Below are positions 1 to 8,177 of a DNA stretch of 20,829 bases, piece after piece. A model generated the notes under the pieces. The model was not told the origin of the DNA, searched no databases, and worked only from the letters and a program-made list of their open reading frames with translations. Position 1 is the first letter of the stretch. Every line of letters begins with the position of its first letter. The DNA comes from a virus. Location of the stretch: IMG/VR virus record IMGVR_UViG_3300006947_000114, positions 1 through 20,829 of that record; one strand, written 5' to 3'. Position numbers and translations under genes: made by a program.

Positions 1-2
1 CC

Positions 3-494
3 GATGACTTTGCGGCCCTACGATCTGAAGCAAAAGCAGCAGAGGATGACCTTAAGTTTCTCACTACAGAAGCCGATTCTTTCTACGGTGACATTCAGCA
101 AAAACAAGCAGCGCAACAGCAAGATAACGCCAAGCATTGCATTGAAGTCCTAAAGAAAGAGATACCCGAATGGTCTACTGACCTTTATAACGACATTCGG
201 AAACACGCTATTGAAAGTGGGCTACCTGAAGAGTCTGTCAATCAGTTTACCGATCCTACTGTGATCCAACTGCTTCACAAAGCAATGCTGTTTGATAAGA
301 CAAAGCAAGTGGCTAAAACTAAGAAGTCCAAAGCACCCACGAAGATCCTGCGTTCTAAGAAAGCTCCACCTTCCAAGGCTGATGTAAAACTCAGTAAACA
401 AAAGGCAGCTAGAGATAGACTGAATGCTAATCCTCCGAAGGGTAATGACCTCGACTCAATTGCTGACTACCTAGTGTCAAGTTGGGATAGCTAA
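3..494 (+). CDS. Probable capsid scaffolding/assembly protein, C-terminal part (5' end outside window)
   Basis: The reading frame is open from the first base of the window and ends with TAA at 492-494, giving about 163 residues of a C-terminal part. The start codon is off the left edge. The visible protein is highly charged and helical: an acidic/Gln-rich stretch (EAKAAEDDLKF, QQKQAAQQQD) followed by a Lys-rich basic segment and a short acidic end (DLDSIADYLVSSWDS). No enzymatic motif is seen. Scaffold genes in T7-like phages sit immediately before the major capsid gene, and coiled-coil, charged, low-complexity proteins are typical of scaffolds. The role is therefore inferred from position and composition, not from a recognised domain. 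It could instead be another head-assembly protein. Confidence 0.6.
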   Translation, partial: DDFAALRSEAKAAEDDLKFLTTEADSFYGDIQQKQAAQQQDNAKHCIEVLKKEIPEWSTDLYNDIRKHAIESGLPEESVNQFTDPTVIQLLHKAMLFDKTKQVAKTKKSKAPTKILRSKKAPPSKADVKLSKQKAARDRLNANPPKGNDLDSIADYLVSSWDS

Positions 495-537
495 ACCAAA
501 CCCTTTCTCAATATGAAAACCCATAGGAACTATTAAC

Positions 538-1416
538 ATGGCAATTTATCAATCGTACCAAGTTGTGGGAGCAGCAGAGGACGTTTCTGACGTTTTAAGC
601 ATGATCTCTCCAACCGCTACACCTTTCCAAAGCCTAGTCAAAAGCGAGAAGATTCACGCTCGTACATTTGAATGGCTTGAAGATTCACTACGAGCTTCTG
701 CTCAAACTGCATTGGTTGAAGGGGCTGACGCTTCTGCAATCACTATCTCTCCTGCTGTATCACGCTCTAACACCACTCAGATCATCGGTGAAGCCTTTCA
801 AGTATCAGCTACTTCTGATGCTATTAAGACTTATGGCGCTGCAAAGCAGACGGCTCTACAACTATCTAAGACCCTTAAGGCTCTTAAGAATGACGTAGAA
901 AAGTGCTTCGTAGGTGTTGACCAAGCTGCTGTTGCAGGCAGTGCTTCTGTTGCTCGTAAGATGGCTTCTGTATCTTCACAGATCAGCACCACTTTAGACG
1001 CAGGCGCTAATGCAACTGATGCTCTAACTGAAGCAAAACTCTTGACTCTAAGTGAGACTTGCTACAACAACGGTTCTGAGCCTTCAGTACTAATGGTTAA
1101 GCCTGCTGATGCGTCTATCATTGCAGGATTCGCTACAGCTACAGGCCGCCAACGTGACATCGACCGTACTATCACAAACACGATAGACGTACTCGTAACT
1201 CCGTTCAACGAAGTAAAAGTCGTAATCAACCGCAGTAACTTAAGTACTCATGCGTTCTTGATTGATCCGTCTACCTTTAAGCAAGCTGTATTGCGTCCAT
1301 TTACACGCACTCTACTTGCCAAGCAAGGCGATTCTGACAAGCACTTTGTTGTCGGTGAAGTATCGGTAAAACACTCTAACTTTGGTGACTCAGGAATGAT
1401 CATCGGTCTTTCTTAA
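538..1416 (+). CDS. Major capsid protein, SU10/DUF5309-like HK97-fold
   Basis: This 292-residue protein forms the icosahedral head shell. It starts with ATG 538 after a weak GGA-type ribosome site. The N-terminal part (YQSYQVVGAAEDVSDVLSMI then SPTATPFQSLV) and the ALVEGADASA and QIIGEAFQVSATSDAIKTYG segments match what I know of the DUF5309/SU10 major head protein family. This is not the T7 gp10 type of capsid sequence, although the replication genes in the window are T7-like. Position supports the call: it follows a probable scaffold gene and precedes a head-tail adaptor. A strong compound terminator lies 30 nt after the stop, just as terminator Tphi follows gene 10 in T7, which would give this gene the most abundant transcript of the region. 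Family assignment is from memory of sequence features. Confidence 0.88.
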   Translation: MAIYQSYQVVGAAEDVSDVLSMISPTATPFQSLVKSEKIHARTFEWLEDSLRASAQTALVEGADASAITISPAVSRSNTTQIIGEAFQVSATSDAIKTYGAAKQTALQLSKTLKALKNDVEKCFVGVDQAAVAGSASVARKMASVSSQISTTLDAGANATDALTEAKLLTLSETCYNNGSEPSVLMVKPADASIIAGFATATGRQRDIDRTITNTIDVLVTPFNEVKVVINRSNLSTHAFLIDPSTFKQAVLRPFTRTLLAKQGDSDKHFVVGEVSVKHSNFGDSGMIIGLS

Positions 1417-1445
1417 GACTATTAGTTAGTAGTACCACCTGAATT

Positions 1446-1513
1446 AGGGGGTGGGGTTTACAGTAAGGGTTTTGCTCTCCTTAACTTACTGTCGGCCTCA
1501 CTCCCTTTTTTTT
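1446..1513 (+). terminator. Compound intrinsic terminator after the capsid gene
   Basis: An outer 11-bp stem pairs 1446-1456 (AGGGGGTGGGG) with 1496-1506 (CCTCACTCCCT), with two G-U pairs. Inside it an 8-bp stem pairs ACAGTAAG (1460-1467) with CTTACTGT (1485-1492). Eight T residues follow at 1506-1513. It ends 22 nt before the next start codon. The place and likely role match Tphi of T7: partial termination so that capsid mRNA exceeds that of the downstream tail and lysis genes. Confidence 0.8.
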
Positions 1514-1535
1514 ATGTAACGTAAGGAGCAGCCAA

Positions 1536-1841
1536 ATGTCAGACCAAATAATTCACGATGTCCAGAACAATCTTCTCGACGATCAAGATGATAAGAACTT
1601 CAATATCATCCACCACCAGAACATATCAAAAGAGTTCTTAGATAGCACAAAGATAGCTAGAGAGGACTCTTTAAACCACAAAGAGGGTGACTACATGAGA
1701 GTTGCCTCAGTCCCTGTGGTAGTCCATGAGCAGTGGCTAAGAGAGGGCTTCGACATGATGAAAGAGCCTGCTAAAGCCATCCTCATGCGCCTTAAGACAC
1801 AAGACCTACATGCCTTTATAACCACTAAGAAACAGGTGTAA
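1536..1841 (+). CDS. Small conserved-looking phage protein between capsid and adaptor, function unknown
   Basis: This 101-residue ORF has a good ribosome site (AAGGAG at 1522-1527) before ATG 1536 and is the first gene after the capsid terminator. Its N-terminal half is acidic and Asn/Asp rich (QNNLLDDQDDKNFN), and its C-terminal half looks folded (VASVPVVVHEQWLREGFDMMKEPAKAIL then MRLKTQDLHAFITTKK). No membrane segment, signal peptide or known motif is visible. Only 3 nt separate it from the adaptor gene, so both are probably co-translated. The place between capsid and connector genes suggests a head or connector component, but this is position-based inference only. Confidence 0.75.
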   Translation: MSDQIIHDVQNNLLDDQDDKNFNIIHHQNISKEFLDSTKIAREDSLNHKEGDYMRVASVPVVVHEQWLREGFDMMKEPAKAILMRLKTQDLHAFITTKKQV

Positions 1842-1844
1842 CCT

Positions 1845-2447
1845 ATGAACCTTGGAAGTATTAGAACCCATTTTAAAGCCTTATTAAACCGAAGTGATGT
1901 CACAGACTCACTCGCTACTACTTTCATTGACCAGGGTATCACTAGGATTCAAAGATCACTCAGAGTCCCTTCAATGGAAAAGAAGCATACTTATACCTTT
2001 AGTGCTGAAGCAAGCCAAGTGTCTCTACCTACAGACTTCCTAGAAGCTATCGATGTCTACTACGATCATACGGCTCTCACTAGACTCCCTATGTCAGAGA
2101 TGGCTGCTCGTAAGGAAGGTAACGAGACAGGTATACCCTCGTATTTCACTAGAGAGCAGGGCGCACTACTACTGTACCCACACCCTTCCTCTGGTAGCTT
2201 AACTCTGAATTACTACGCTACGTTTACTGACATGGTGAGTGACTCCGATGAAAGCATCCTTGCACAGATAGCCTCCGACTTAATCATCTACTCAGCGTTA
2301 ACCTATGCGGCTGACTATTACCTAGATGAGCGTTCTCCAGTGTTCTCAAACAAGTACTTAGAGTTTATGAATGAGCTTCAAGAGCAAGCTAATGACGCTG
2401 AGACAAGTGGCTCTCTACAGAGCATTCGTCCTTCCTATACATACTAA
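1845..2447 (+). CDS. Head-tail adaptor protein, SU10-adaptor-like
   Basis: This 200-residue protein probably forms the ring between the portal and the tail, the role that gp11 has in T7. It begins with the typical adaptor pattern, a short helix-rich start (LGSIRTHFKALLNRSD) followed by a helix with FIDQGITRIQRSLRVPSME and then the phrase VSLPTDFLEAIDVYYD. The central GALLLYPHPSSGSLTLNYYA and the C-terminal helical region with LTYAADYYL complete the pattern I recall for the phage adaptor (SU10-type) family. It sits 3 nt after the small preceding gene and just before the tail fibre gene, consistent with a connector/tail role. Portal, nozzle and internal core genes are not adjacent here. Family assignment is from memory. 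Confidence 0.72.
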   Translation: MNLGSIRTHFKALLNRSDVTDSLATTFIDQGITRIQRSLRVPSMEKKHTYTFSAEASQVSLPTDFLEAIDVYYDHTALTRLPMSEMAARKEGNETGIPSYFTREQGALLLYPHPSSGSLTLNYYATFTDMVSDSDESILAQIASDLIIYSALTYAADYYLDERSPVFSNKYLEFMNELQEQANDAETSGSLQSIRPSYTY

Positions 2448-2472
2448 GAACAAACTGAGGTTGTAGATAACA

Positions 2473-5400
2473 ATGAGTAAATCTTCCTTTTACGCTGAGA
2501 GTGGTGCGTCACCTACGGCCACCAATGCCATAGAAAATTCAGTTAGTGGAGCAGCAGCTTCAGCAGCAGCCAGTGCAGCCTCTGCCACAGCAGCAGCTTC
2601 TAGTGCAACCACAGCCAGTGCAGACATTGCGGCTAACACAGCCTCTGCTGCTGCAAGTGAAGCATCCAAAGTTACATCTGTAGCAGCTAAAGTTGCCGCA
2701 GTAGCAGCCCAAGGATACGCAGAGACTGCTGAGACTAACGCTGAGACTGCTGAAGCAGCAGCCCTAGTTAGCCAGAATGCTGCCTCTGCTAGTGCAACCG
2801 CAAGTGAAGCCTCTAAAGTAACCAGTGTCTCTAGTGGCACTACAGCGACAACCAAAGCCTCTGAAGCAGCCTCTTCAGCTACTAACGCATCCTCAAGTGC
2901 TTCACTGGCAGCTTCTAGTGCCACAGCAGCAGCTTCGAGTGCTACCGCAGCAGCCAGTGAGCTAGTAGCGTCTGCTCTTAAAGCTAACAACCTCTCTGAC
3001 TTAGCGAGTGCAACAACTGCCAGGACAAACCTAGGGTTAGGCACAGCGGCTACTACAGCCTCTACTGCTTATGCTACGGCTGCTCAAGGTACTAAGGTTG
3101 ACGGTATAGAGACAAGTGCTACAGCCGACCAGACTGCTGCTGAGATAAGAGCCTTAGTTGAATCTGCTACTGACTCTACTGTATTCACAGATGCTGACCA
3201 CTCAAAGCTAGATGCTATAGAAGCGAGTGCTACAGCAGATCAAACTGCTGCACAGCTACTGACTGCTATCAAGACAGTCGATGGTACAACCTCTGGTTTA
3301 GACTCAGACTTACTCGATGGACAGGAAGGTACTTATTACACAGGCTACACTGATACTGCTGTAGCAGCACTTGTAGATTCATCTCCTGCTACTCTTAATA
3401 CCTTGAATGAACTAGCGGCTGCTCTGGGTGATGACCCAAACTTTGCTACTACTACAGCTACCTCTATAGGTAACAGAGCAGAACTAGCAGGCGCGGCTTT
3501 CACTGGAGCAATCACCACTACCTCAACCTTTGATGGGCGCGATGTTGCTACTGATGGCACTAAGTTAGATACCATAGAAACCTCCGCAGATGTAACCGAT
3601 GCTACCAATGTCACAGCGGCAGGGGCATTAATGCTCTCTGGCGGCACGGTGACAGGCACTTTAACACTGTCCTCAACGTACCCGCGATTAAACTTTACGG
3701 ATACTGATAGCAACTCTGACTTTTCAATTATTAATGCTAATGGGCTTTTGTCAGTCTATGACGTAACAAATGCTGCAAACAGATTTACTATAGCCTCAGA
3801 TGGCACGTCTACATTCGCAGGAGAAATCACAGCCAACGGCGGTATAGCTCTGGGTGACAGTGATGTAGCTACTTTTGGTGCTAGTGATGATCTCAAGATT
3901 CACCACAATGGTTCTAATAGCTATATTCAAGATTCAGGTACTGGTGATTTAATTATAGCAGGAACAAACCTCTCCCTGCGTAATTATGCTACTGACGAGA
4001 TATTCTTGGATGGTACTTCTAATGCGGCTGTTAGGGTTTTCTACAACGGAGCCGCCAAACTAGCCACCACCGCCACAGGCATAGATGTCACTGGTACTGT
4101 GGTAGCTGATGGTTTGACTGTTGGCGCAAGCGCACCGCCAACTTGGGGTACATATCAAGCGGTTGCAACTGTTGGTGATTCAACAATTGTAAATTACCAA
4201 ACATCAAACAGACAAGACTTAGAATTAGTTTCAAATGCTTATTACAATGCAGGATGGAAATTAATTAAAGCATGGGATGCTTCAAGGTATACACAAATTG
4301 ATGGCGCTCATTCGTTGCAGATAGCGGCAAGTGGTGTGGCAGATTCAGCCATTACTTGGAAAGACGCATTAAATATAGACAACAACGGCGACATATCCTT
4401 CTACGAAGATACAGGTACAACGGCTAAGTTCTTCTGGGATGCTAGTCTTGAAAGATTGGGATTAGGCACTGCAAGCCCCCAAACAGATTTACATGTCAAA
4501 GGTGGTTCTGACATGGGTATTAGGATCGAATCAGCTAATGATGGATACGCCAGCTTACAGTTTGGAGATGCAGACGATACTGTTCGCGGGGCTATTACTT
4601 ATAATAATGCAGACGATACTTTACAGTTGAGAGGCTATAACAATACAACTCGCATGACTATAGATAGCTCTGGTAACGTAGGTATAGGCGGCACCCCGTA
4701 TACCAAGGTGGATATAAGAGGCACAAGTGCAACTTCTAGTGCCACCCTCCAAATTGTTGGCACTGGGGTTTCTGGTTTATTATTAGGGCAAGATGCTGAC
4801 GGTGGCGTGATTCGTGGGCAAGGGGGAAACAATGCTCTAAAGTTCTACACTGGTGGTGTAGGAGATAACGCGGCCAGTGCGTCTGGTACGGAACGTATGC
4901 GCATCAATTCAGCGGGTGCAGTTTCCATAGGAACCACGGCCACTAACGGTAAAGTCAGCATCCAAGGTAGTGGTAGTTATAACTCTAGCAACTGGGGCAT
5001 ACCCTCAGACCTGACAATTCGCTCTAGTGAGATGAGTGATACTGCTTATCATTCCATTCTTCAATTAGTATCTATTAGGCAATCACTGGGAACAGGTAAC
5101 ACGGCTAATGGATTCTTAGGGTTTTCAACTATTGATGACTCCAACGGTCAAGGAATTAATGATGCTTGTCGTATTGCAGTAGTCAATGAAGTGGGTAGCT
5201 CAAGAAACTCCGCGACTGCTTTAAGTTTCTGGACAAACGCGGGTGGAACCGCTACCACAGCCCCAACTGAGAAGATGAGGCTCGATAGTAACGGAACCCT
5301 ACTACTAAGCACTCCCGCAAACGGAGCATACGGCTACCTAAACATCAAAGAAGCGGGTGGTGGTGATGTTCGCTTTGGTAAAGGCGCGGGTAATAACTAT

Positions 5401-6396
5401 GATGCCATATTGGGTACTTGGTCAAATAATGATATTGTATTTTATGCTAACTCAGTAGAAAAAATGCGAGTTAAGGCATCAGGTAATGTAGGCATAGGTA
5501 CAACAAGCCCAGACACACAACTACACATTCAAAACCCAAGTACTAGTTGGGGGCAGTACTCAACAATAAGGCTAGGGAGTGACATAGAGGGTACAAACTA
5601 CGCTGACTTAAAGTATTACAGGGGTGCTAGTTCAGCATCTGAGGCCTTCAAGCTTAACGTAGCAGGAACCGATGCTTTAACAGTATTGAAGAGCGGCAAT
5701 GTTGGAGTAGGTACAACAACCCCAGACGCCCCTCTTTCAATTTATGCCCCTAGTGTAACTACAGTAGGCTCTGGATTAGGAGGACTAAGAGTACATAGAC
5801 CGGGCTCAGAGGGCCAGTTTGGTTACTTTGAATACGGCTATGGGTCAGGCACTACCTATATTGGATCATCTTATACTGGAGGCAGTGCGGCCACCTATGG
5901 CAATATCCAGTTTAGACAGCATAGCAATGGTGGCACCCCTATAAACTCGCTCTTACTAGATGGTGCGGGCCGCGTGACCATGCCTTATCAGCCTGCTTTC
6001 AGAGCGGCGGGGAATAACTCTTGGCAAGCCCTGACTAGCAACGTACAAGCGCCCTTTAACGTCGCAGTGGTCAATACAGGTGGTCACTACAGTGCCGCTA
6101 ATAAAAGATTTACTGCCCCAGTTGCAGGAAACTATTACTTTGCTTGGCACACCTACAATGACCATACGCATAATAACGCAATAGTCCCTAGGGTTAATGG
6201 TACTGGACTATCAGGCGGCGGTGGCGATGCCATAGTTGCGTACCAGTCTAATTCCGTGACAGGCAATTTAACAATCAGCGCATCAGTTGTGCTTGCACTT
6301 TCGGCCAACGACTATGTAGATATAGCAAGCCGAAGCAATCATACATCTAATATATATATGCCTCACTCACAATTCTCAGGCTACTTAATAGGATAA
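2473..6396 (+). CDS. Tail fibre / receptor-binding protein with C-terminal C1q-like domain
   Basis: This 1307-residue protein is the likely host-recognition fibre. Residues about 20-175 are an Ala/Ser/Thr-rich, probably coiled-coil stretch. A fibre-type linker (SDLASATTARTNLGLG) follows near residue 180, then paired TSATADQTAAE/ASATADQTAAQ repeats. From about residue 660 to 1080 there are six degenerate repeats of the SGNVGIGTTSP kind (near 662, 734, 814, 937, 1003 and 1074), most preceded by a KMR/RMR-like strand; these usually form trimeric beta structure. The last part, about 1172-1307, carries the C1q/TNF-like pattern: N-TGG-YSAANKRFTAPVAGNYYFAW, and an FSGYLIG ending. No S74-type chaperone and no T7 gp17 N-terminal attachment domain is visible. 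The ribosome site (GAGG at 2456-2459) is weak and far from the ATG. Confidence 0.87.
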   Translation: MSKSSFYAESGASPTATNAIENSVSGAAASAAASAASATAAASSATTASADIAANTASAAASEASKVTSVAAKVAAVAAQGYAETAETNAETAEAAALVSQNAASASATASEASKVTSVSSGTTATTKASEAASSATNASSSASLAASSATAAASSATAAASELVASALKANNLSDLASATTARTNLGLGTAATTASTAYATAAQGTKVDGIETSATADQTAAEIRALVESATDSTVFTDADHSKLDAIEASATADQTAAQLLTAIKTVDGTTSGLDSDLLDGQEGTYYTGYTDTAVAALVDSSPATLNTLNELAAALGDDPNFATTTATSIGNRAELAGAAFTGAITTTSTFDGRDVATDGTKLDTIETSADVTDATNVTAAGALMLSGGTVTGTLTLSSTYPRLNFTDTDSNSDFSIINANGLLSVYDVTNAANRFTIASDGTSTFAGEITANGGIALGDSDVATFGASDDLKIHHNGSNSYIQDSGTGDLIIAGTNLSLRNYATDEIFLDGTSNAAVRVFYNGAAKLATTATGIDVTGTVVADGLTVGASAPPTWGTYQAVATVGDSTIVNYQTSNRQDLELVSNAYYNAGWKLIKAWDASRYTQIDGAHSLQIAASGVADSAITWKDALNIDNNGDISFYEDTGTTAKFFWDASLERLGLGTASPQTDLHVKGGSDMGIRIESANDGYASLQFGDADDTVRGAITYNNADDTLQLRGYNNTTRMTIDSSGNVGIGGTPYTKVDIRGTSATSSATLQIVGTGVSGLLLGQDADGGVIRGQGGNNALKFYTGGVGDNAASASGTERMRINSAGAVSIGTTATNGKVSIQGSGSYNSSNWGIPSDLTIRSSEMSDTAYHSILQLVSIRQSLGTGNTANGFLGFSTIDDSNGQGINDACRIAVVNEVGSSRNSATALSFWTNAGGTATTAPTEKMRLDSNGTLLLSTPANGAYGYLNIKEAGGGDVRFGKGAGNNYDAILGTWSNNDIVFYANSVEKMRVKASGNVGIGTTSPDTQLHIQNPSTSWGQYSTIRLGSDIEGTNYADLKYYRGASSASEAFKLNVAGTDALTVLKSGNVGVGTTTPDAPLSIYAPSVTTVGSGLGGLRVHRPGSEGQFGYFEYGYGSGTTYIGSSYTGGSAATYGNIQFRQHSNGGTPINSLLLDGAGRVTMPYQPAFRAAGNNSWQALTSNVQAPFNVAVVNTGGHYSAANKRFTAPVAGNYYFAWHTYNDHTHNNAIVPRVNGTGLSGGGGDAIVAYQSNSVTGNLTISASVVLALSANDYVDIASRSNHTSNIYMPHSQFSGYLIG

Positions 6397-6410
6397 CAAA
6401 GGAAAATCAA

Positions 6411-6674
6411 ATGAGTATTACAATTGAACTAACAGCTACACAAGAAAAAGCACTAGCCTTTGTTGCACTATCGCCACAAGAGTGGGTAGAGAACGCAGTC
6501 CATAACCGATGCCGCATTGCAATAGACGAGATATATGCAACCGAAGTTGCTCGCATGACAGCCGACCCAGAGATTACTTCTATCCCTGCTGACAAAGATG
6601 CTGTGGTATTAGCGGCAGATATACAGTCAGCGGCAGAGCGTCAAGCGGCCAGCGAAGCAGAGCGGGCAGAGTAA
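6411..6674 (+). CDS. Small conserved phage protein next to tail fibre, function unknown
   Basis: This 87-residue ORF starts at ATG 6411, with AAAGGA a few bases upstream and 14 nt after the tail fibre stop. The protein starts SITIELTATQEKALAFVA and continues with SPQEWVENAVHNRCRIAIDEI, then an acidic, Ala-rich helical end. I recall similar short proteins with a QEWVxNAVxNRCRIA core beside tail fibre or lysis genes of other podoviruses, without a known function. No transmembrane segment is seen. Its stop codon overlaps the next start by 1 nt (TAATG), so expression is coupled with the membrane-protein gene. It could be a fibre-assembly helper, but nothing in the sequence proves this. Confidence 0.82.
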   Translation: MSITIELTATQEKALAFVALSPQEWVENAVHNRCRIAIDEIYATEVARMTADPEITSIPADKDAVVLAADIQSAAERQAASEAERAE

Positions 6675-6868
6675 TGGAACTAATACTAAAGAGCCTCAAG
6701 TCTAAGACAGTACAGTTCTCTATAGCCCTAGCTGTACTCTCGATACTCCAAGGCTACGTTAACCTGTTGCCAGTGTCAGCAGGAGGACAAGCGATGGTAG
6801 GTTGCCTCATAGCAGCCTGTGTGACGGTATTGCGCTTTGTAACTACAGCACCAATATCATCTAAGTAG
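6674..6868 (+). CDS. Small two-segment membrane protein, holin-like candidate
   Basis: This 64-residue protein starts in a TAATG overlap with the previous gene. Residues about 12-32 (TVQFSIALAVLSILQGYVNLL) and about 39-58 (QAMVGCLIAACVTVLRFV) are hydrophobic and probably cross the inner membrane, with basic residues at both ends (KSLKSK). This is the size and topology of a class II holin. It begins the block that holds the endolysin. A family of small phage membrane proteins with a LKSKTVQF start is known to me only as hypothetical or holin-like, so the lysis role is inferred from size, topology and place. Confidence 0.65.
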   Translation: MELILKSLKSKTVQFSIALAVLSILQGYVNLLPVSAGGQAMVGCLIAACVTVLRFVTTAPISSK

Positions 6869-6910
6869 CCACTAACCACCCACCAATAACACAACACTAT
6901 GGAGATCCCA

Positions 6911-7093
6911 ATGGATGACCCTCATGTCGCCAAAGATACCATTGATTTACTCGCAGCAAGTACAGGGATACTCTCTATGGCAAGCTACTTACCCCCTATG
7001 GCTTCCATCTTTACAATCGTTTGGTTAGGCATACGGATCTATGAGTCACCTACAGTTCAAGCTATTGTTCACAGACGGAGGCCCAAGAAATGA
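6911..7093 (+). CDS. Small single-span membrane protein, holin/antiholin-like candidate
   Basis: The preferred start is ATG 6911, because GGAG at 6901-6904 lies at normal distance before it; the in-frame ATG at 6899 has no ribosome site. The product is 60 residues long. One hydrophobic segment (about residues 15-42, with LSMASYLPPMASIFTIVWLG) is followed by a basic tail (HRRRPKK), which should stay in the cytoplasm. The last 4 nt (ATGA) overlap the start of the endolysin gene, so the two are translationally coupled. Pairing with an endolysin and the other small membrane proteins suggests a holin, antiholin or pinholin role. The function is inferred. Confidence 0.62.
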   Translation: MDDPHVAKDTIDLLAASTGILSMASYLPPMASIFTIVWLGIRIYESPTVQAIVHRRRPKK

Positions 7094-7452
7094 CCCCTGA
7101 GAAATACCAGTACTTCAACCTTGGTGACTTCGACTGCCAAGAGACTGGGGAGAACAAGATGTTACCCCAGTTCATCCATAAGTTAGACCACCTAAGAGCA
7201 GCTTGCGGTTTCCCCTTCAACATAACCTCTGGCTACCGCAGTATCAAACACAGTGCAGAGCGCTCTAAGGCAGTACCAGGCGGCACTCATTCCCAAGGTA
7301 TAGCCGCAGACATCTATGTCAACGGTGGACGACAGAGGATGCAGATAGTCAAACATGCGGCTGCTCTAGGCTTTAATGGCATAGGTGTAGCTAAGAGTTT
7401 TGTACATGTTGATATGCGAGATGGAGACAAAAGTGTTCTTTGGTGCTACTAA
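7090..7452 (+). CDS. Endolysin, peptidase M15 family (L,D-/D-Ala endopeptidase type)
   Basis: This 120-residue protein is a zinc peptidase that cuts the peptide part of peptidoglycan at lysis. The family features are all visible: SGYRS (47-51), the first zinc motif GTHSQGIAADI with His67 and Asp74, and the second FVHVDMRD with His106 and Asp108. The length is normal for the single-domain M15_3 phage endolysins, and there is no signal peptide or cell-wall-binding domain, so it needs a holin to reach the periplasm. It overlaps the upstream small membrane gene by ATGA and the downstream exported-protein gene by 1 nt. T7 uses a different lysozyme (an amidase, gp3.5) encoded among the early genes, so this lysis module is not T7-derived. 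Confidence 0.88.
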   Translation: MTPEKYQYFNLGDFDCQETGENKMLPQFIHKLDHLRAACGFPFNITSGYRSIKHSAERSKAVPGGTHSQGIAADIYVNGGRQRMQIVKHAAALGFNGIGVAKSFVHVDMRDGDKSVLWCY

Positions 7453-8177
7453 TGTGGAAACCAATAGTAGTACTCATGTTTCTCTCTACTACCTTAGTAG
7501 CCCAAGAGTCAGAACCAATGGGCGATACATCCTCAGATAACCTACAGGACGGCTCACTGAATACCAATACTGTTGGTTCTACTGTGAGTTCAAACAACAA
7601 CAGTAAAGATGATAGCGTCACTAACACCTACAACGGTGCAGGCTCAAGTTCAGATATGCCTGTAGGTTCAGCCATAGCACCTTCGTATATGTCTAACGGT
7701 ATGGAAACATGCTTACAAGGCTCTGGTAGATCCTTACAGACAGGTCTAATAGGTTATACCAGTGGTAGCTACCAAGCTGATGTTGACTGTAACAGACGTA
7801 GAGATGCCAAGGTTCTATCAGACCTAGGTATGAAGGTAGCGGCTATCGCAAGGATGTGTGAAGACGTACTAGTCTGGCGTTCTCTCTTTATATCAGCCAC
7901 CCCTTGTCCTATCTTAGTTAGCGGTAGGTTAGTCGTAGGTAAGAGAGCATTCTTAGTGATGAAACGAGAGCCATCTCTTTACATACCAGACTACGGTGAA
8001 GTGGCTATGCGTGTAAGAGCTACTTGGTCTAAGAAGCCACCCACCCCTCGATACACCAAGACACAACTTTGGTACAACTCTATCCTAGACATTGGAGCGC
8101 AAGATAATGAAATTGCAATTGAAGACAATAGCTCTACTAAGTCTGTGTCTGAGCAGTTCCGTAGTTCACTCGACTGA
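7452..8177 (+). CDS. Exported protein with signal peptide, function unknown
   Basis: The start is taken as ATG 7452 (overlapping the endolysin TAA), giving 241 residues; a TTG 12 nt upstream would add four residues with no better ribosome site. The first residues (MWKPIVVLMFLSTTLVAQES) form a signal peptide with probable cleavage after VA or AQ. A Ser/Asn/Thr/Asp-rich linker covers about residues 20-75. The folded part has four Cys residues (in ETCLQ, DVDCN, ARMCE and TPCPIL), which could form disulfides in the periplasm, and ends with a GRLVVGKRAFLVMK strand pair, an LYIPDYG segment and a Ser/Asp-rich tail. I recall similar proteins near lysis genes of other marine podoviruses, always as hypothetical. 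It might be a periplasmic lysis helper, a virion surface protein or an exclusion factor. Confidence 0.68.
   Translation: MWKPIVVLMFLSTTLVAQESEPMGDTSSDNLQDGSLNTNTVGSTVSSNNNSKDDSVTNTYNGAGSSSDMPVGSAIAPSYMSNGMETCLQGSGRSLQTGLIGYTSGSYQADVDCNRRRDAKVLSDLGMKVAAIARMCEDVLVWRSLFISATPCPILVSGRLVVGKRAFLVMKREPSLYIPDYGEVAMRVRATWSKKPPTPRYTKTQLWYNSILDIGAQDNEIAIEDNSSTKSVSEQFRSSLD

Noticed and set aside
2490-3044. 184-codon frame on the minus strand
   Set aside because: It is the reverse reading of the Ala/Ser-rich coding repeat of the tail fibre gene; low-complexity GC-rich codons open the antisense frame. No ribosome site or family match.
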